Origin: an uncultured Carboxylicivirga sp.
GTDB taxonomy: Bacteria; Bacteroidota; Bacteroidia; Bacteroidales; Marinilabiliaceae
Length of the DNA stretch: 64,000 nt
NCBI RefSeq assembly: GCF_963674565.1
Contig: NZ_OY771430.1
Span: 3,472,001-3,536,000, forward strand
Direction: 5' to 3'
Made by a program: the position numbers and the translations under genes. Under the pieces are notes generated by a model. That model worked only from the letters and a program-made list of their open reading frames with translations, did not search any database and was not told where the DNA came from. Of the stretch, positions 9,001 to 15,621 are shown one piece after another. Within the stretch, counting starts at the first letter, position 1, and each line of letters opens with the position of its first letter.

Positions 9001-10295
9001 GGGTATTTTACGAGACTCAGTTTGATGATGACTTCATGACTGATCTTGCCAATAAAAAATACTGGGAACATATTCAGAGTTTATCCGACGGTAAAATATG
9101 GTCGATACGAAAAGTTCTTAAGAAAAAACTGATTGATTATATTAAAGACCGTACATACGAAAACTTATCTACCACACATTCCGATCCATCTACTATTTAC
9201 GAGGTAATGGAGAAGTTGAATGAAAACTCTTTAACCATAGGTTTTGCACGCCGATTTGCCACTTACAAAAGGGCTCACCTGTTATTTACTGATACAGAAA
9301 GATTAGCCCGTATTGTTAATAATCCTGATCGTCCGGTTCAGTTTATATTCTCAGGTAAAGCACACCCGGCTGATGGTGGTGGTCAATCTTTGATCAAGCA
9401 CATTGTTGAAATATCCCGTCGCCCTGAGTTCATTGGAAAAATTGTTTTCCTTGAAAACTATGACATGGATATGGCTAAACGTTTGGTTAGTGGTGTTGAT
9501 GTATGGTTAAATACTCCTACCCGTCCATTGGAAGCATCCGGCACATCAGGACAGAAAGCCGAAATGAATGGTGTACTTAACTTCAGTGTGTTAGACGGAT
9601 GGTGGTACGAAGGATATCGCGAAAATGCTGGATGGGCGCTTACTGACAAACGCACATACGAGAACCAGAATTATCAGGATGAATTGGATGCAGCAGTAAT
9701 TTACAGTATCCTTGAAAACGAGTTGATACCTGCTTATTACGAACAGGATGAAAACGGAATTTCTGCCAAATGGATGCAATATGTGAAGAATTCAATCTCA
9801 TCCATTGCACCTGACTATACTACCAAACGTATGATGGATGATTACCGTAGTCGTTTTTACGATCCAATGGGTAAACGTCTGAAGACTCTGGCTGAAGATG
9901 ATTATAAGATTGCTCGTGAACTGGCAGCATGGAAGCGTAAGGTATTATTAAACTGGGATCATGTTGATGTACTTGAAATTGATTTGCCCGATATAGGTCG
10001 TCAGGAACTTGGAATTGGTGAAGAATATTCTATTCACGTAGCAATAGATCTTAAACAGTTGTATGGCATTGATGTTGGATTGGAGATGGTTGTTGTTGAT
10101 GGGAATGATGATGCAAGTTCCAAATCGGTTCATACACATGCTTTCGACCTGGTTAAAGAGGAAGGAACAAAAATTCATTATCAACTTAGACACACCCTTA
10201 ATTTACCGGGAGTATTCAAGTTTGGCATTCGAATGTTTCCAACCCATGAACATCTGCCACACAGGCAAGATTTTAGTATTATGCGATGGTTATAA
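6060..10295 (+). CDS. Fused GT3 glycogen synthase and GT35 alpha-glucan phosphorylase
   Basis: One uninterrupted 1,411-residue frame carries two opposing activities. Residues 1-545 are eukaryote-like GT3 glycogen synthase: ETSWEVCNKMGGIHTVL at 14-30, FTTHATVVGRSLAGN near 184 with the donor-phosphate-binding Arg, and YEPWGYTPVE near 440 holding the catalytic Glu region. A 30-residue polar linker follows. Residues about 575-1411 are an alpha-glucan phosphorylase with an N-terminal DUF3417 segment (ELSHNLWWSWN), IYSGGLGVLAGDYLKEASD, FTTHTPVPAGHDKF and the pyridoxal-phosphate motif EASGTSGQK with Lys1166. The enzyme would both extend glycogen from UDP- or ADP-glucose and release glucose-1-phosphate. 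Neither half shows an obvious loss of key residues. It is the last operon gene before a strong terminator. Long proteins of this kind are, to my knowledge, annotated in related Bacteroidetes simply as alpha-glucan phosphorylase. Confidence 0.93.
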   Translation: MISSFLKPDYIFETSWEVCNKMGGIHTVLATKAQTLVQEFQDKVIYIGPDVWRGTPTNPEFLEENSLFPDWKDELQQAGITVRIGRWNIVGRPIVVLVDFTSFMQMKDDILAKYWEWFAVDSISGQWDYIESVLFGYASGKVIESFYRYFLIMNDKVIAHYHEWMTGSGALYLNKALPQVGTIFTTHATVVGRSLAGNGYAFYDSLTEFDGDTKAQDLHIVAKHSMEKKTAVNVDCFTTVSDITARECKQFLTREVNVVTPNGFEEDFVPKGEAFDQKRTIARNKLKEVAEALLGYELSADAMFIANSGRYEFKNKGIDVFMDTLQKLNEPQALDREVVAFVLIPANTYGPRKDLIEKLESKDKNHLLDNPFLTHGLNDLGYDPIINKIQDTHLNNEQGDKVKLIFVPSYLKGDDGIFNMPYYDLLIGMDLTVFPSYYEPWGYTPVESLAFQIPTITTDLAGFGLYASKLSKSITEGVAVLHRDDSNHYEIVNATAEVIKQYAKLGSDEVAVSRSKANDIADSVAWDALIKHYYNAFDIALKAVESRKDSISPLQKDARIRTKPQPSSQPKWKKIIVKSKLPESLAPLQELSHNLWWSWNYQATELYEEIDGELWVEVKKNPMLLLEKVPYDRLSTLAKDEQYVKKVSKVYSMFKNYMERPYCGSPSISYFSMEYGINDILKIYSGGLGVLAGDYLKEASDCAVNMVAVGLLYRYGYFKQALSLSGEQMALYDAQEFSSLPLDEVRKSDGSLVEVALNMPGRTVYAKVWKAMVGRIPLYLLDTDVAKNNQQDKDITHSLYGGDWENRLKQEILLGMGGMRMLNELGINNQVYHCNEGHAALINIQRMIDLIESKFTYNEAMELVRASSLFTTHTPVPAGHDKFDEDLLRVYMRHIPEKLNVSWDDFMDLGRENPGDKGEKFSMSNLAAKTSQEMNGVSWLHGEVSKDMFQNLWKGFYPQELHIGYVTNGVHYGTWTAKDMRVFYETQFDDDFMTDLANKKYWEHIQSLSDGKIWSIRKVLKKKLIDYIKDRTYENLSTTHSDPSTIYEVMEKLNENSLTIGFARRFATYKRAHLLFTDTERLARIVNNPDRPVQFIFSGKAHPADGGGQSLIKHIVEISRRPEFIGKIVFLENYDMDMAKRLVSGVDVWLNTPTRPLEASGTSGQKAEMNGVLNFSVLDGWWYEGYRENAGWALTDKRTYENQNYQDELDAAVIYSILENELIPAYYEQDENGISAKWMQYVKNSISSIAPDYTTKRMMDDYRSRFYDPMGKRLKTLAEDDYKIARELAAWKRKVLLNWDHVDVLEIDLPDIGRQELGIGEEYSIHVAIDLKQLYGIDVGLEMVVVDGNDDASSKSVHTHAFDLVKEEGTKIHYQLRHTLNLPGVFKFGIRMFPTHEHLPHRQDFSIMRWL

Positions 10296-10302
10296 TATTC
10301 AC

Positions 10303-10323
10303 AAGGGGCTTCGGCCCCTTTTT
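10303..10323 (+). terminator. Intrinsic terminator with UUCG loop
   Basis: A perfect 7-bp stem AAGGGGC/GCCCCTT closed by a TTCG tetraloop and followed by a T run lies 8 bases after the fusion gene's stop. It ends the glycogen operon. Confidence 0.9.
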
Positions 10324-10413
10324 ATTTGTTTTCTATTGACTTCCTGAATTATTTTTAGAAACTTGATTTACAATCCATTCCAATAAATAAAATCCAGATA
10401 ATCTAAAAATAAA

Positions 10414-10833
10414 ATGAACTCAAAAAACATTAAACTAATTGTCTTTCTCGCCCTGCTCATTCATGGCATTGGACATTTTCAGGGAGTAGTTGCCAGTTTA
10501 GGTGTAAAAATAAATAATGCTGCCCCGGCTAAATCATGGTTATTTAAAGGCTTTAGCGAAAGTACCAATAAAACAATTTGTTTCATCCTATTTCTCACAG
10601 CAGGAGTATTAGGTATTCTAACAGCACTTAGTTTTAAAGACATATTGGTTTCAAATGAAAACTGGCAATCCCTTGCAGTTATAACGGCATTTTTATCCAC
10701 AACCTGCCTCATTATTTTTCCCAATGGATTTGCACTGTTTTTTAATAAGATGGGAGCTATTGCTGTTAACATCTTTATCTATTATTCCATTTTATTTGCC
10801 CAAAAATGGCCTGCAGAAATATTTCAGGAGTGA
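10414..10833 (+). CDS. Small integral membrane protein, function unknown
   Basis: I do not recognise this 139-residue protein. It has four hydrophobic stretches (residues about 7-28, 53-74, 86-104 and 112-130), consistent with a four-helix inner-membrane protein. GIGHFQG near residue 18 places a histidine pair at the end of the first helix. It has its own start region after the glycogen terminator and is 38 bases from the next gene in the same direction, so the two small membrane proteins may be co-transcribed. The base composition looks like that of its neighbours. It is probably real because it is fully hydrophobic in a membrane-protein pattern and unopposed on the other strand. Confidence 0.7.
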   Translation: MNSKNIKLIVFLALLIHGIGHFQGVVASLGVKINNAAPAKSWLFKGFSESTNKTICFILFLTAGVLGILTALSFKDILVSNENWQSLAVITAFLSTTCLIIFPNGFALFFNKMGAIAVNIFIYYSILFAQKWPAEIFQE

Positions 10834-10871
10834 ACGATTGGCAATTATTTTTCCGGCTTAATGAATAACAG

Positions 10872-11312
10872 ATGATGAATGTTATTTATCTTGATCATCT
10901 ATTTAATGAGTGTATGAAATTATTCACAAAGCCAAGACTAATATATCTCTTCTCAACTTTAGCACTAATATTATTCGGATTGTTTATAAGATCAGAATAT
11001 ATAACTATCCCTGAAGAGATTGAACCCTATATTGGAGATATTATTTGGGGAGCAATGGTATATTGTTTTTTCGGGGCATTGTTACCCAAAGTAGCACTAA
11101 TTAAACGTTTACTGATTGCATTGCTTTTTTCTTATCTCATCGAATTCTCTCAATTAATGAAATACGATTGGATAGAAACGCTTCGCAGCTATAAAATAAT
11201 TGCTTTGGTAATTGGTTATGATTATTCAACAAGCGATTTGATTTGTTATTCTATTGGTATTGGAACAGCTTACATTGTTAACAGAAAATTCATGAGGAAC
11301 ATTCTACCCTAA
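10872..11312 (+). CDS. DUF2809 family membrane protein
   Basis: The 146-residue protein matches the DUF2809 pattern: a short first helix ending in GLFIRSEY, an IGDIIWGAMVYCFFGALLP segment, and a late STSDLICYSIGIG segment near residues 118-130, with about four membrane helices. The role is unknown; the family is widespread in Gram-negative bacteria. Start choice is uncertain: ATGs occur at 10872 and 10875, and another in frame at 10914 (MKLFTKPRLIYLF) would give a more typical short N-terminus. Its stop codon overlaps the stop of the convergent ybaK by four bases. Confidence 0.8.
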   Translation: MMNVIYLDHLFNECMKLFTKPRLIYLFSTLALILFGLFIRSEYITIPEEIEPYIGDIIWGAMVYCFFGALLPKVALIKRLLIALLFSYLIEFSQLMKYDWIETLRSYKIIALVIGYDYSTSDLICYSIGIGTAYIVNRKFMRNILP

Positions 11313-11776
11313 ATTAATTCACCTACTTTCATTCGTGTAAAGTCAATTAAATCTTGGGGGTTAAGTTTGATCTGCATCCCCCGTTGGCCTGCACTGATAA
11401 AGATGAAATCAAAATCTAAACACGAATGATGAATATAATTTGGATAAGGTTTTTTCATGCCAATAGGTGTACATCCTCCTCTAATATATCCGGTAAGAGG
11501 CAGCAACTCCTTCATCTGAATCATTTCTACTTTTTTATTACCCGAAATTTTTGCAGCTTTCTTTAAATCCACCTCATCATTCCCTGGAATTACACAAACA
11601 AAAATTCCTGTTTTATCACCCCGTAAAACCAGTGTTTTAAAAACCTGTTCTACATTCTGCCCCAATTTAGAAGCAACTGTCGGAGCACTTAAATCTGTTT
11701 CATCAACAGCATATTCAACTGTTTCGTATTTTATCTTTTGCTTATCAAGTAACCGAATCGCGTTGGTCTTTTTCAT
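11309..11776 (-). CDS. ybaK: Cys-tRNA(Pro)/Cys-tRNA(Cys) deacylase YbaK/EbsC
   Basis: The 155-residue protein is a full-length YbaK-type trans-editing factor, which hydrolyses Cys mischarged on tRNA(Pro) in the cytoplasm. Family landmarks are TNAIRLLDKQKIKYE at the N-terminus, QVFKTLVLRGDKTG with the conserved catalytic Lys (near residue 47), VIPGNDEVDLKKAAK, and GYIRGGCTPIGMKK near residue 95. It stands alone on the minus strand between a DUF2809 gene and the end of the M14 peptidase pair. Length and motifs are normal. Confidence 0.92.
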   Translation of the reverse strand: MKKTNAIRLLDKQKIKYETVEYAVDETDLSAPTVASKLGQNVEQVFKTLVLRGDKTGIFVCVIPGNDEVDLKKAAKISGNKKVEMIQMKELLPLTGYIRGGCTPIGMKKPYPNYIHHSCLDFDFIFISAGQRGMQIKLNPQDLIDFTRMKVGELI

Positions 11777-11821
11777 TTCTGTTTATTCTGTCATAAAAAT
11801 ACATTGAAAATTATTGTTTAA

Positions 11822-11852
11822 ACGAAAAAGAGGAAATGTTTCCACTTCCTCT
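11822..11852 (-). terminator. Intrinsic terminator after the M14 peptidase pair
   Basis: Read on the minus strand, AGAGGAA pairs with TTCCTCT around a TG/CA step and a GAAA-type loop, and a T-rich tract follows. It lies 26 bases beyond the stop of the active carboxypeptidase. Confidence 0.7.
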
Positions 11853-11877
11853 CTTTATATATAAAAATTCAGTTCGA

Positions 11878-13587
11878 CTACAGCGTAATAGTTTTGCTTA
11901 ATTTTCCAGCCTTCACTGAATTGTATTCAATGGTCATCTTCCCACTTCCTTCAACAATAAATTCATATTCTTTTTTATCAAACCCAGGTACTGTCACAAA
12001 CTGAATATCAGGCTTATATTCTTTATACTTCACATCATCCAGCAATAAATTAGTGATCTGACCACCGGTGATCACCTTTGCTCCCTTGATCGTAAGCTGG
12101 TCTTGAGGGAAAAGTTTTTCTTTAACCGAAATACCTGTTAAGCTAGGCATCCCTTTAGCATTAGTTAATCTCACACGTACTCTCTTCAACTTACCATCCA
12201 GCTTTTGAACATCAAAAACATCCATCGTAACTTCTGGTGTTTGCTCAGCAGCAAATAAAATAACTGAAGCATTTCGATGCACCAGATCATTGAGCATAAA
12301 AGGATGTGGCAAACGGTTACTCATCTTAATCCAACCTCCAATTTCAATCTCACCGTATTGAGGATGATTAAATTTAACCCAGGGTTTGTATAATTCACCT
12401 AAACCAAGATGGTCGTTAAATTTTAATTTTTCCCTGTTTGATTCATCTCTGTCCTCCTCTGGTTTTGTGATATCTTTTCGGTATGTTTCCTGCGAACCCA
12501 TGAACAACTCTCCAACAAATGTGTAAGCGCCACAAATATTATACATGAACTCTCCGTAATCACCAGTTGTTGGATACAATTCCCATGAAGGCATATATCG
12601 ATATCCGGGCGTCATCTTTTCAGCATTCTGGCCAAGGTAATCGTAAAGTTTAACATCAACCGGAGCAAGTGTTTCATCCTTTACTGCAGGGCCACGAAGC
12701 CACATACCACCATAATTATGGAACATAAATGCCATAATGATATTGGGTCGTTTCATCACATAATCAGACAAGGCCTTTAATCCAACACCTGACAATGGAT
12801 ACAAACCTGAACCTCTCTCAATATAATTCGGATTCCAGCGATATCCCCAGTTACGGTTTGGATCAAGATACCCTTCTGCATCTTCGTTAAATCTGCCGTC
12901 TCCGTCATTATCGATCCCTTCACTACCTAACAAAGTCCATTCACCTTTTTCACCCGGCTTAACCCGTACCATCAGACGTTCATCTTCAGGGTCTGTTTTA
13001 TATTTCCCAAATGGATCGTGTATCCTCATCTGGCAAATGCTTCCGTCTCCATCCAGATCATCGTAGGTGTCTTCATCCAATAATCCATCTTTATCATCAT
13101 CGCGTGGAACGCGCAGGCTCCGGCTACTATGCATGGTATTGGCATCATTAAAGAAATGAGCCCTTCCATCAACGTTTACAACGGGTACTATGTAATGAAC
13201 ATTTTTATCAACCACTTTTTTGATTCGTTCATTTTCGTTGTACTTAGTCAACAACATATTGGCGTAATACAAACAAACCTCACCTGCCTGAATTTCATTA
13301 CCATGAATATTACCATCCACATAGATACCCGGTTTATCCGACTCTTTTCCGGTGGCCTCATTATTAATAGTTAAGGCATAAATATCACGCCCCTCTTCAC
13401 TTTGTCCCACCACATCAAGCGATGTTAATTTAGGATAGGCCTGATGCAATGCTTTTAACGCTTCCGTTACTTCATCATAGTTGTAGTAAAAATCGAAACG
13501 TAACGGCACTTCAATCTTATGTTGTTCATTTTGTGCCATTATGTGATGACCTATCATCACCAATAAAACTAAAAGTATATTCTTCAT
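11878..13587 (-). CDS. Secreted M14 zinc carboxypeptidase with calcium-loop insert
   Basis: A 569-residue exported metallopeptidase with a signal peptide of about 18 residues ending in MAQ. The M14 catalytic set is intact: zinc ligands H95 and E98 in GNIHGNE, N244-R245 in LDPNRNW for the substrate carboxylate, the third zinc ligand H290 in FHNYGG, and a candidate catalytic Glu at about 360 in FVGELFMG. Between the first and second motifs lie several D-x-D-x-DG loops (DDDKDGLLDED, DLDGDGS, DNDGDGRFNED) that resemble dockerin or EF-hand-like calcium sites. A beta-rich C-terminal region of about 150 residues follows. It probably removes C-terminal residues from peptides in the periplasm or outside the cell. 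It starts 6 bases after the stop of an inactive paralogue, so the pair is surely co-transcribed. Confidence 0.92.
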   Translation of the reverse strand: MKNILLVLLVMIGHHIMAQNEQHKIEVPLRFDFYYNYDEVTEALKALHQAYPKLTSLDVVGQSEEGRDIYALTINNEATGKESDKPGIYVDGNIHGNEIQAGEVCLYYANMLLTKYNENERIKKVVDKNVHYIVPVVNVDGRAHFFNDANTMHSSRSLRVPRDDDKDGLLDEDTYDDLDGDGSICQMRIHDPFGKYKTDPEDERLMVRVKPGEKGEWTLLGSEGIDNDGDGRFNEDAEGYLDPNRNWGYRWNPNYIERGSGLYPLSGVGLKALSDYVMKRPNIIMAFMFHNYGGMWLRGPAVKDETLAPVDVKLYDYLGQNAEKMTPGYRYMPSWELYPTTGDYGEFMYNICGAYTFVGELFMGSQETYRKDITKPEEDRDESNREKLKFNDHLGLGELYKPWVKFNHPQYGEIEIGGWIKMSNRLPHPFMLNDLVHRNASVILFAAEQTPEVTMDVFDVQKLDGKLKRVRVRLTNAKGMPSLTGISVKEKLFPQDQLTIKGAKVITGGQITNLLLDDVKYKEYKPDIQFVTVPGFDKKEYEFIVEGSGKMTIEYNSVKAGKLSKTITL

Positions 13588-13593
13588 GGCAGA

Positions 13594-15405
13594 TTATTTT
13601 TCGATTTTAACTTCTTGTTCAACATTTACAATTGCAGGACAACTTGTTGCCAACTTCAATACGTCAGACTTACCGGCCTTGATCACCCAAACTAATTTTT
13701 GTGCCTGGTGACTTTGAACGGATTTTACCCTCACTCTTTCTTTTCCTTCAATGATAGATAATCCATCGCCTTTAAGAGTGACCATCAATGGTGCCGGTTG
13801 CTGATTGATTTGTCCCATATAGGTAGGATATGGCAGGTTTCCGGTATTTTCAAGATAAGTCTCCAATCGGTAGACTCCACCACCCAATGGGGTAAGTTTT
13901 GTGTCAACAAATTTAAATGAAGGAAGCTCACTACCAATGCTGGCAAGAGCCGGTATTTGTTTGGCAAGTATTGAAGCGATACTATCCTGAACAGGTGTAT
14001 TATCCATAAACGGAATCACACCTCCAATTTCAACTTCGCCCAACTGTGGATGATTATAAACCTGCCAATCTACAAATGCTTTCTGATTTGTACTTTTATA
14101 ATATTCCAATAGTTGCTCTTCTTTGCCTGGCTTTGCTTTTTTAGTTGCTTCAGCCTTTTCTTTTTTAGTTTTCGTGGTGTCGCTTTTTATTTCCGGAGTC
14201 CACAGATTAACACTTAAGGATGGTACTCCCAATTGGAAATAGGCCCACAACTCAATAGAACCATTCATCGGATCTTCCGGTTTGATCCTTTTAGTCTGAT
14301 ATTCTTGCTTTTTAAGGTTTGCCAGATATTTTTTTGATAGTTCTTTATAAAACGAAAGATCTTGTTTCTGAAAATCAGTCAGGGCCTTCTCCATTAGCAT
14401 TCCAACTACATCTGACTCCTCAATGTCGTATTCAGGATGTGCTTCACTAATGGCCTTCACAACCTCTTTCACCGAATAGGTTTGTTGAGGCGATAGACCT
14501 GATATGCGGGCAATGCGGCTATTTAACTTTACTTTCTCAGGATCAAATCCACCTTTACCGGGCTCGGGCACATTGGTAAGTAAAGAAGATTCTCCCAAAG
14601 TGATACACATGTTAATCTCCGGATGATCGTAAATAAACTTCATGATTCCATATGTCTCACTTGCATAACCCGGCCATAGTCCTGAAATTTTATCGAAATA
14701 TTTAAAGGCATGTGGAAAGTTTATCCCCGGATTAATTCCTCCCAGTCCATCTTCATTAAATAAGCCGTCGCCATCATTGTCGGTACCTTCAGAATACAAT
14801 GTCCATCCACCATCCCCTTCTTCATCTTTTGTCATCAAAAGTGAATCGGTTTTTGAAATTGAATAATTTCCATCAGGTTTCTTAACTCGCATCATGGTAA
14901 TAAAGCCATCGCCATTCAAATCTTCCACTCCGTCTTCGTTGGTTTGCTCATCCATATCATCGTTGACTGCAAAAGCATTTTTAGCCGATTTGATTTTCGA
15001 TTTGGCAAAAAAATTCTGGGAAGCATCCGGATTACCAATAGGAAGAATGTACCATTTTAATTCTTTATTAAGTTCTTTGTGTGCCGTTAGATACTCAGTA
15101 AGGTACATGGCTCCTTCGGTCGATAGAGGATTTACACCTTGCATATTGGCAGCTACAAAAACTGCCGGTACATTTTTAAGATCAGCACCAACCTCAATTA
15201 CTGTCAATTGATTATTTCCCGGACTAACAGCAATGTTATGAAGTTTTACCTTTCCATTGGATTGTTCTTTAATATTTTTAAGTAAGGTTATGATTTCACT
15301 CGTCTTATGATAAGACTTAAAGTGTTCTTCCTTCTGTGCTTTTATTGTAAAAGGAATTGATAAAAGCATTAGGCCGGCCAGGAAGAAGCCAACATGTTTT
15401 TGCAT
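13594..15405 (-). CDS. M14 carboxypeptidase-like pseudoenzyme, secreted
   Basis: A 603-residue paralogue of the following carboxypeptidase, with a signal peptide ending near IKAQ (residue 24). The architecture is retained, including the D-x-D-G loops (EDLNGDGF, TDNDGDGLFNEDG), but the active site is erased. The HGNE zinc motif is QGVN (Q89, N92), the N-R pair is G227-I228, the third zinc ligand position is Gly (about residue 271), and the catalytic Glu block reads SVNLWTPE. A lysine-rich insert (TKTKKEKAEATKKAKPGKEE) lies near residue 415. The reading frame is intact and it is first in a two-gene unit, which argues for a retained non-catalytic role such as substrate binding or partnering the active enzyme. 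It is not a decaying gene: no stops or frameshifts are present. Confidence 0.88.
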   Translation of the reverse strand: MQKHVGFFLAGLMLLSIPFTIKAQKEEHFKSYHKTSEIITLLKNIKEQSNGKVKLHNIAVSPGNNQLTVIEVGADLKNVPAVFVAANMQGVNPLSTEGAMYLTEYLTAHKELNKELKWYILPIGNPDASQNFFAKSKIKSAKNAFAVNDDMDEQTNEDGVEDLNGDGFITMMRVKKPDGNYSISKTDSLLMTKDEEGDGGWTLYSEGTDNDGDGLFNEDGLGGINPGINFPHAFKYFDKISGLWPGYASETYGIMKFIYDHPEINMCITLGESSLLTNVPEPGKGGFDPEKVKLNSRIARISGLSPQQTYSVKEVVKAISEAHPEYDIEESDVVGMLMEKALTDFQKQDLSFYKELSKKYLANLKKQEYQTKRIKPEDPMNGSIELWAYFQLGVPSLSVNLWTPEIKSDTTKTKKEKAEATKKAKPGKEEQLLEYYKSTNQKAFVDWQVYNHPQLGEVEIGGVIPFMDNTPVQDSIASILAKQIPALASIGSELPSFKFVDTKLTPLGGGVYRLETYLENTGNLPYPTYMGQINQQPAPLMVTLKGDGLSIIEGKERVRVKSVQSHQAQKLVWVIKAGKSDVLKLATSCPAIVNVEQEVKIEK

Positions 15406-15621
15406 AGATTAAGTATTAACATTATTAATATAATGCAGCATTCGATTGGGCTACATCTTATTTACCAGTACGTTGCGTTGCGTATACTATTTGGAAAGAG
15501 CTACACCATTCAATTGTGCAATTATGTATGATGCAGCTGTAAACTTAAAATAAATGATGTTGTTAACAAAAGCCCTGCTTATTTTTTCAACTTAAAGTCA
15601 AAGTAATAATACCAGGTGAAA

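Noticed and set aside
8721..9071. Minus-strand open frame of 116 residues within the synthase-phosphorylase gene
   Set aside because: It lies wholly opposite a well-supported GT35 domain and shows no start context or known motif.
10063..10347. Plus-strand open frame of 94 residues running over the end of the fusion gene and its terminator
   Set aside because: It is an out-of-frame shadow that would be broken by the UUCG terminator; no separate evidence supports it.
13594..15405. Decaying pseudogene
   Set aside because: Catalytic residues are lost, but there are no stops or frameshifts, the signal peptide is good, and it is tightly coupled to the active paralogue.
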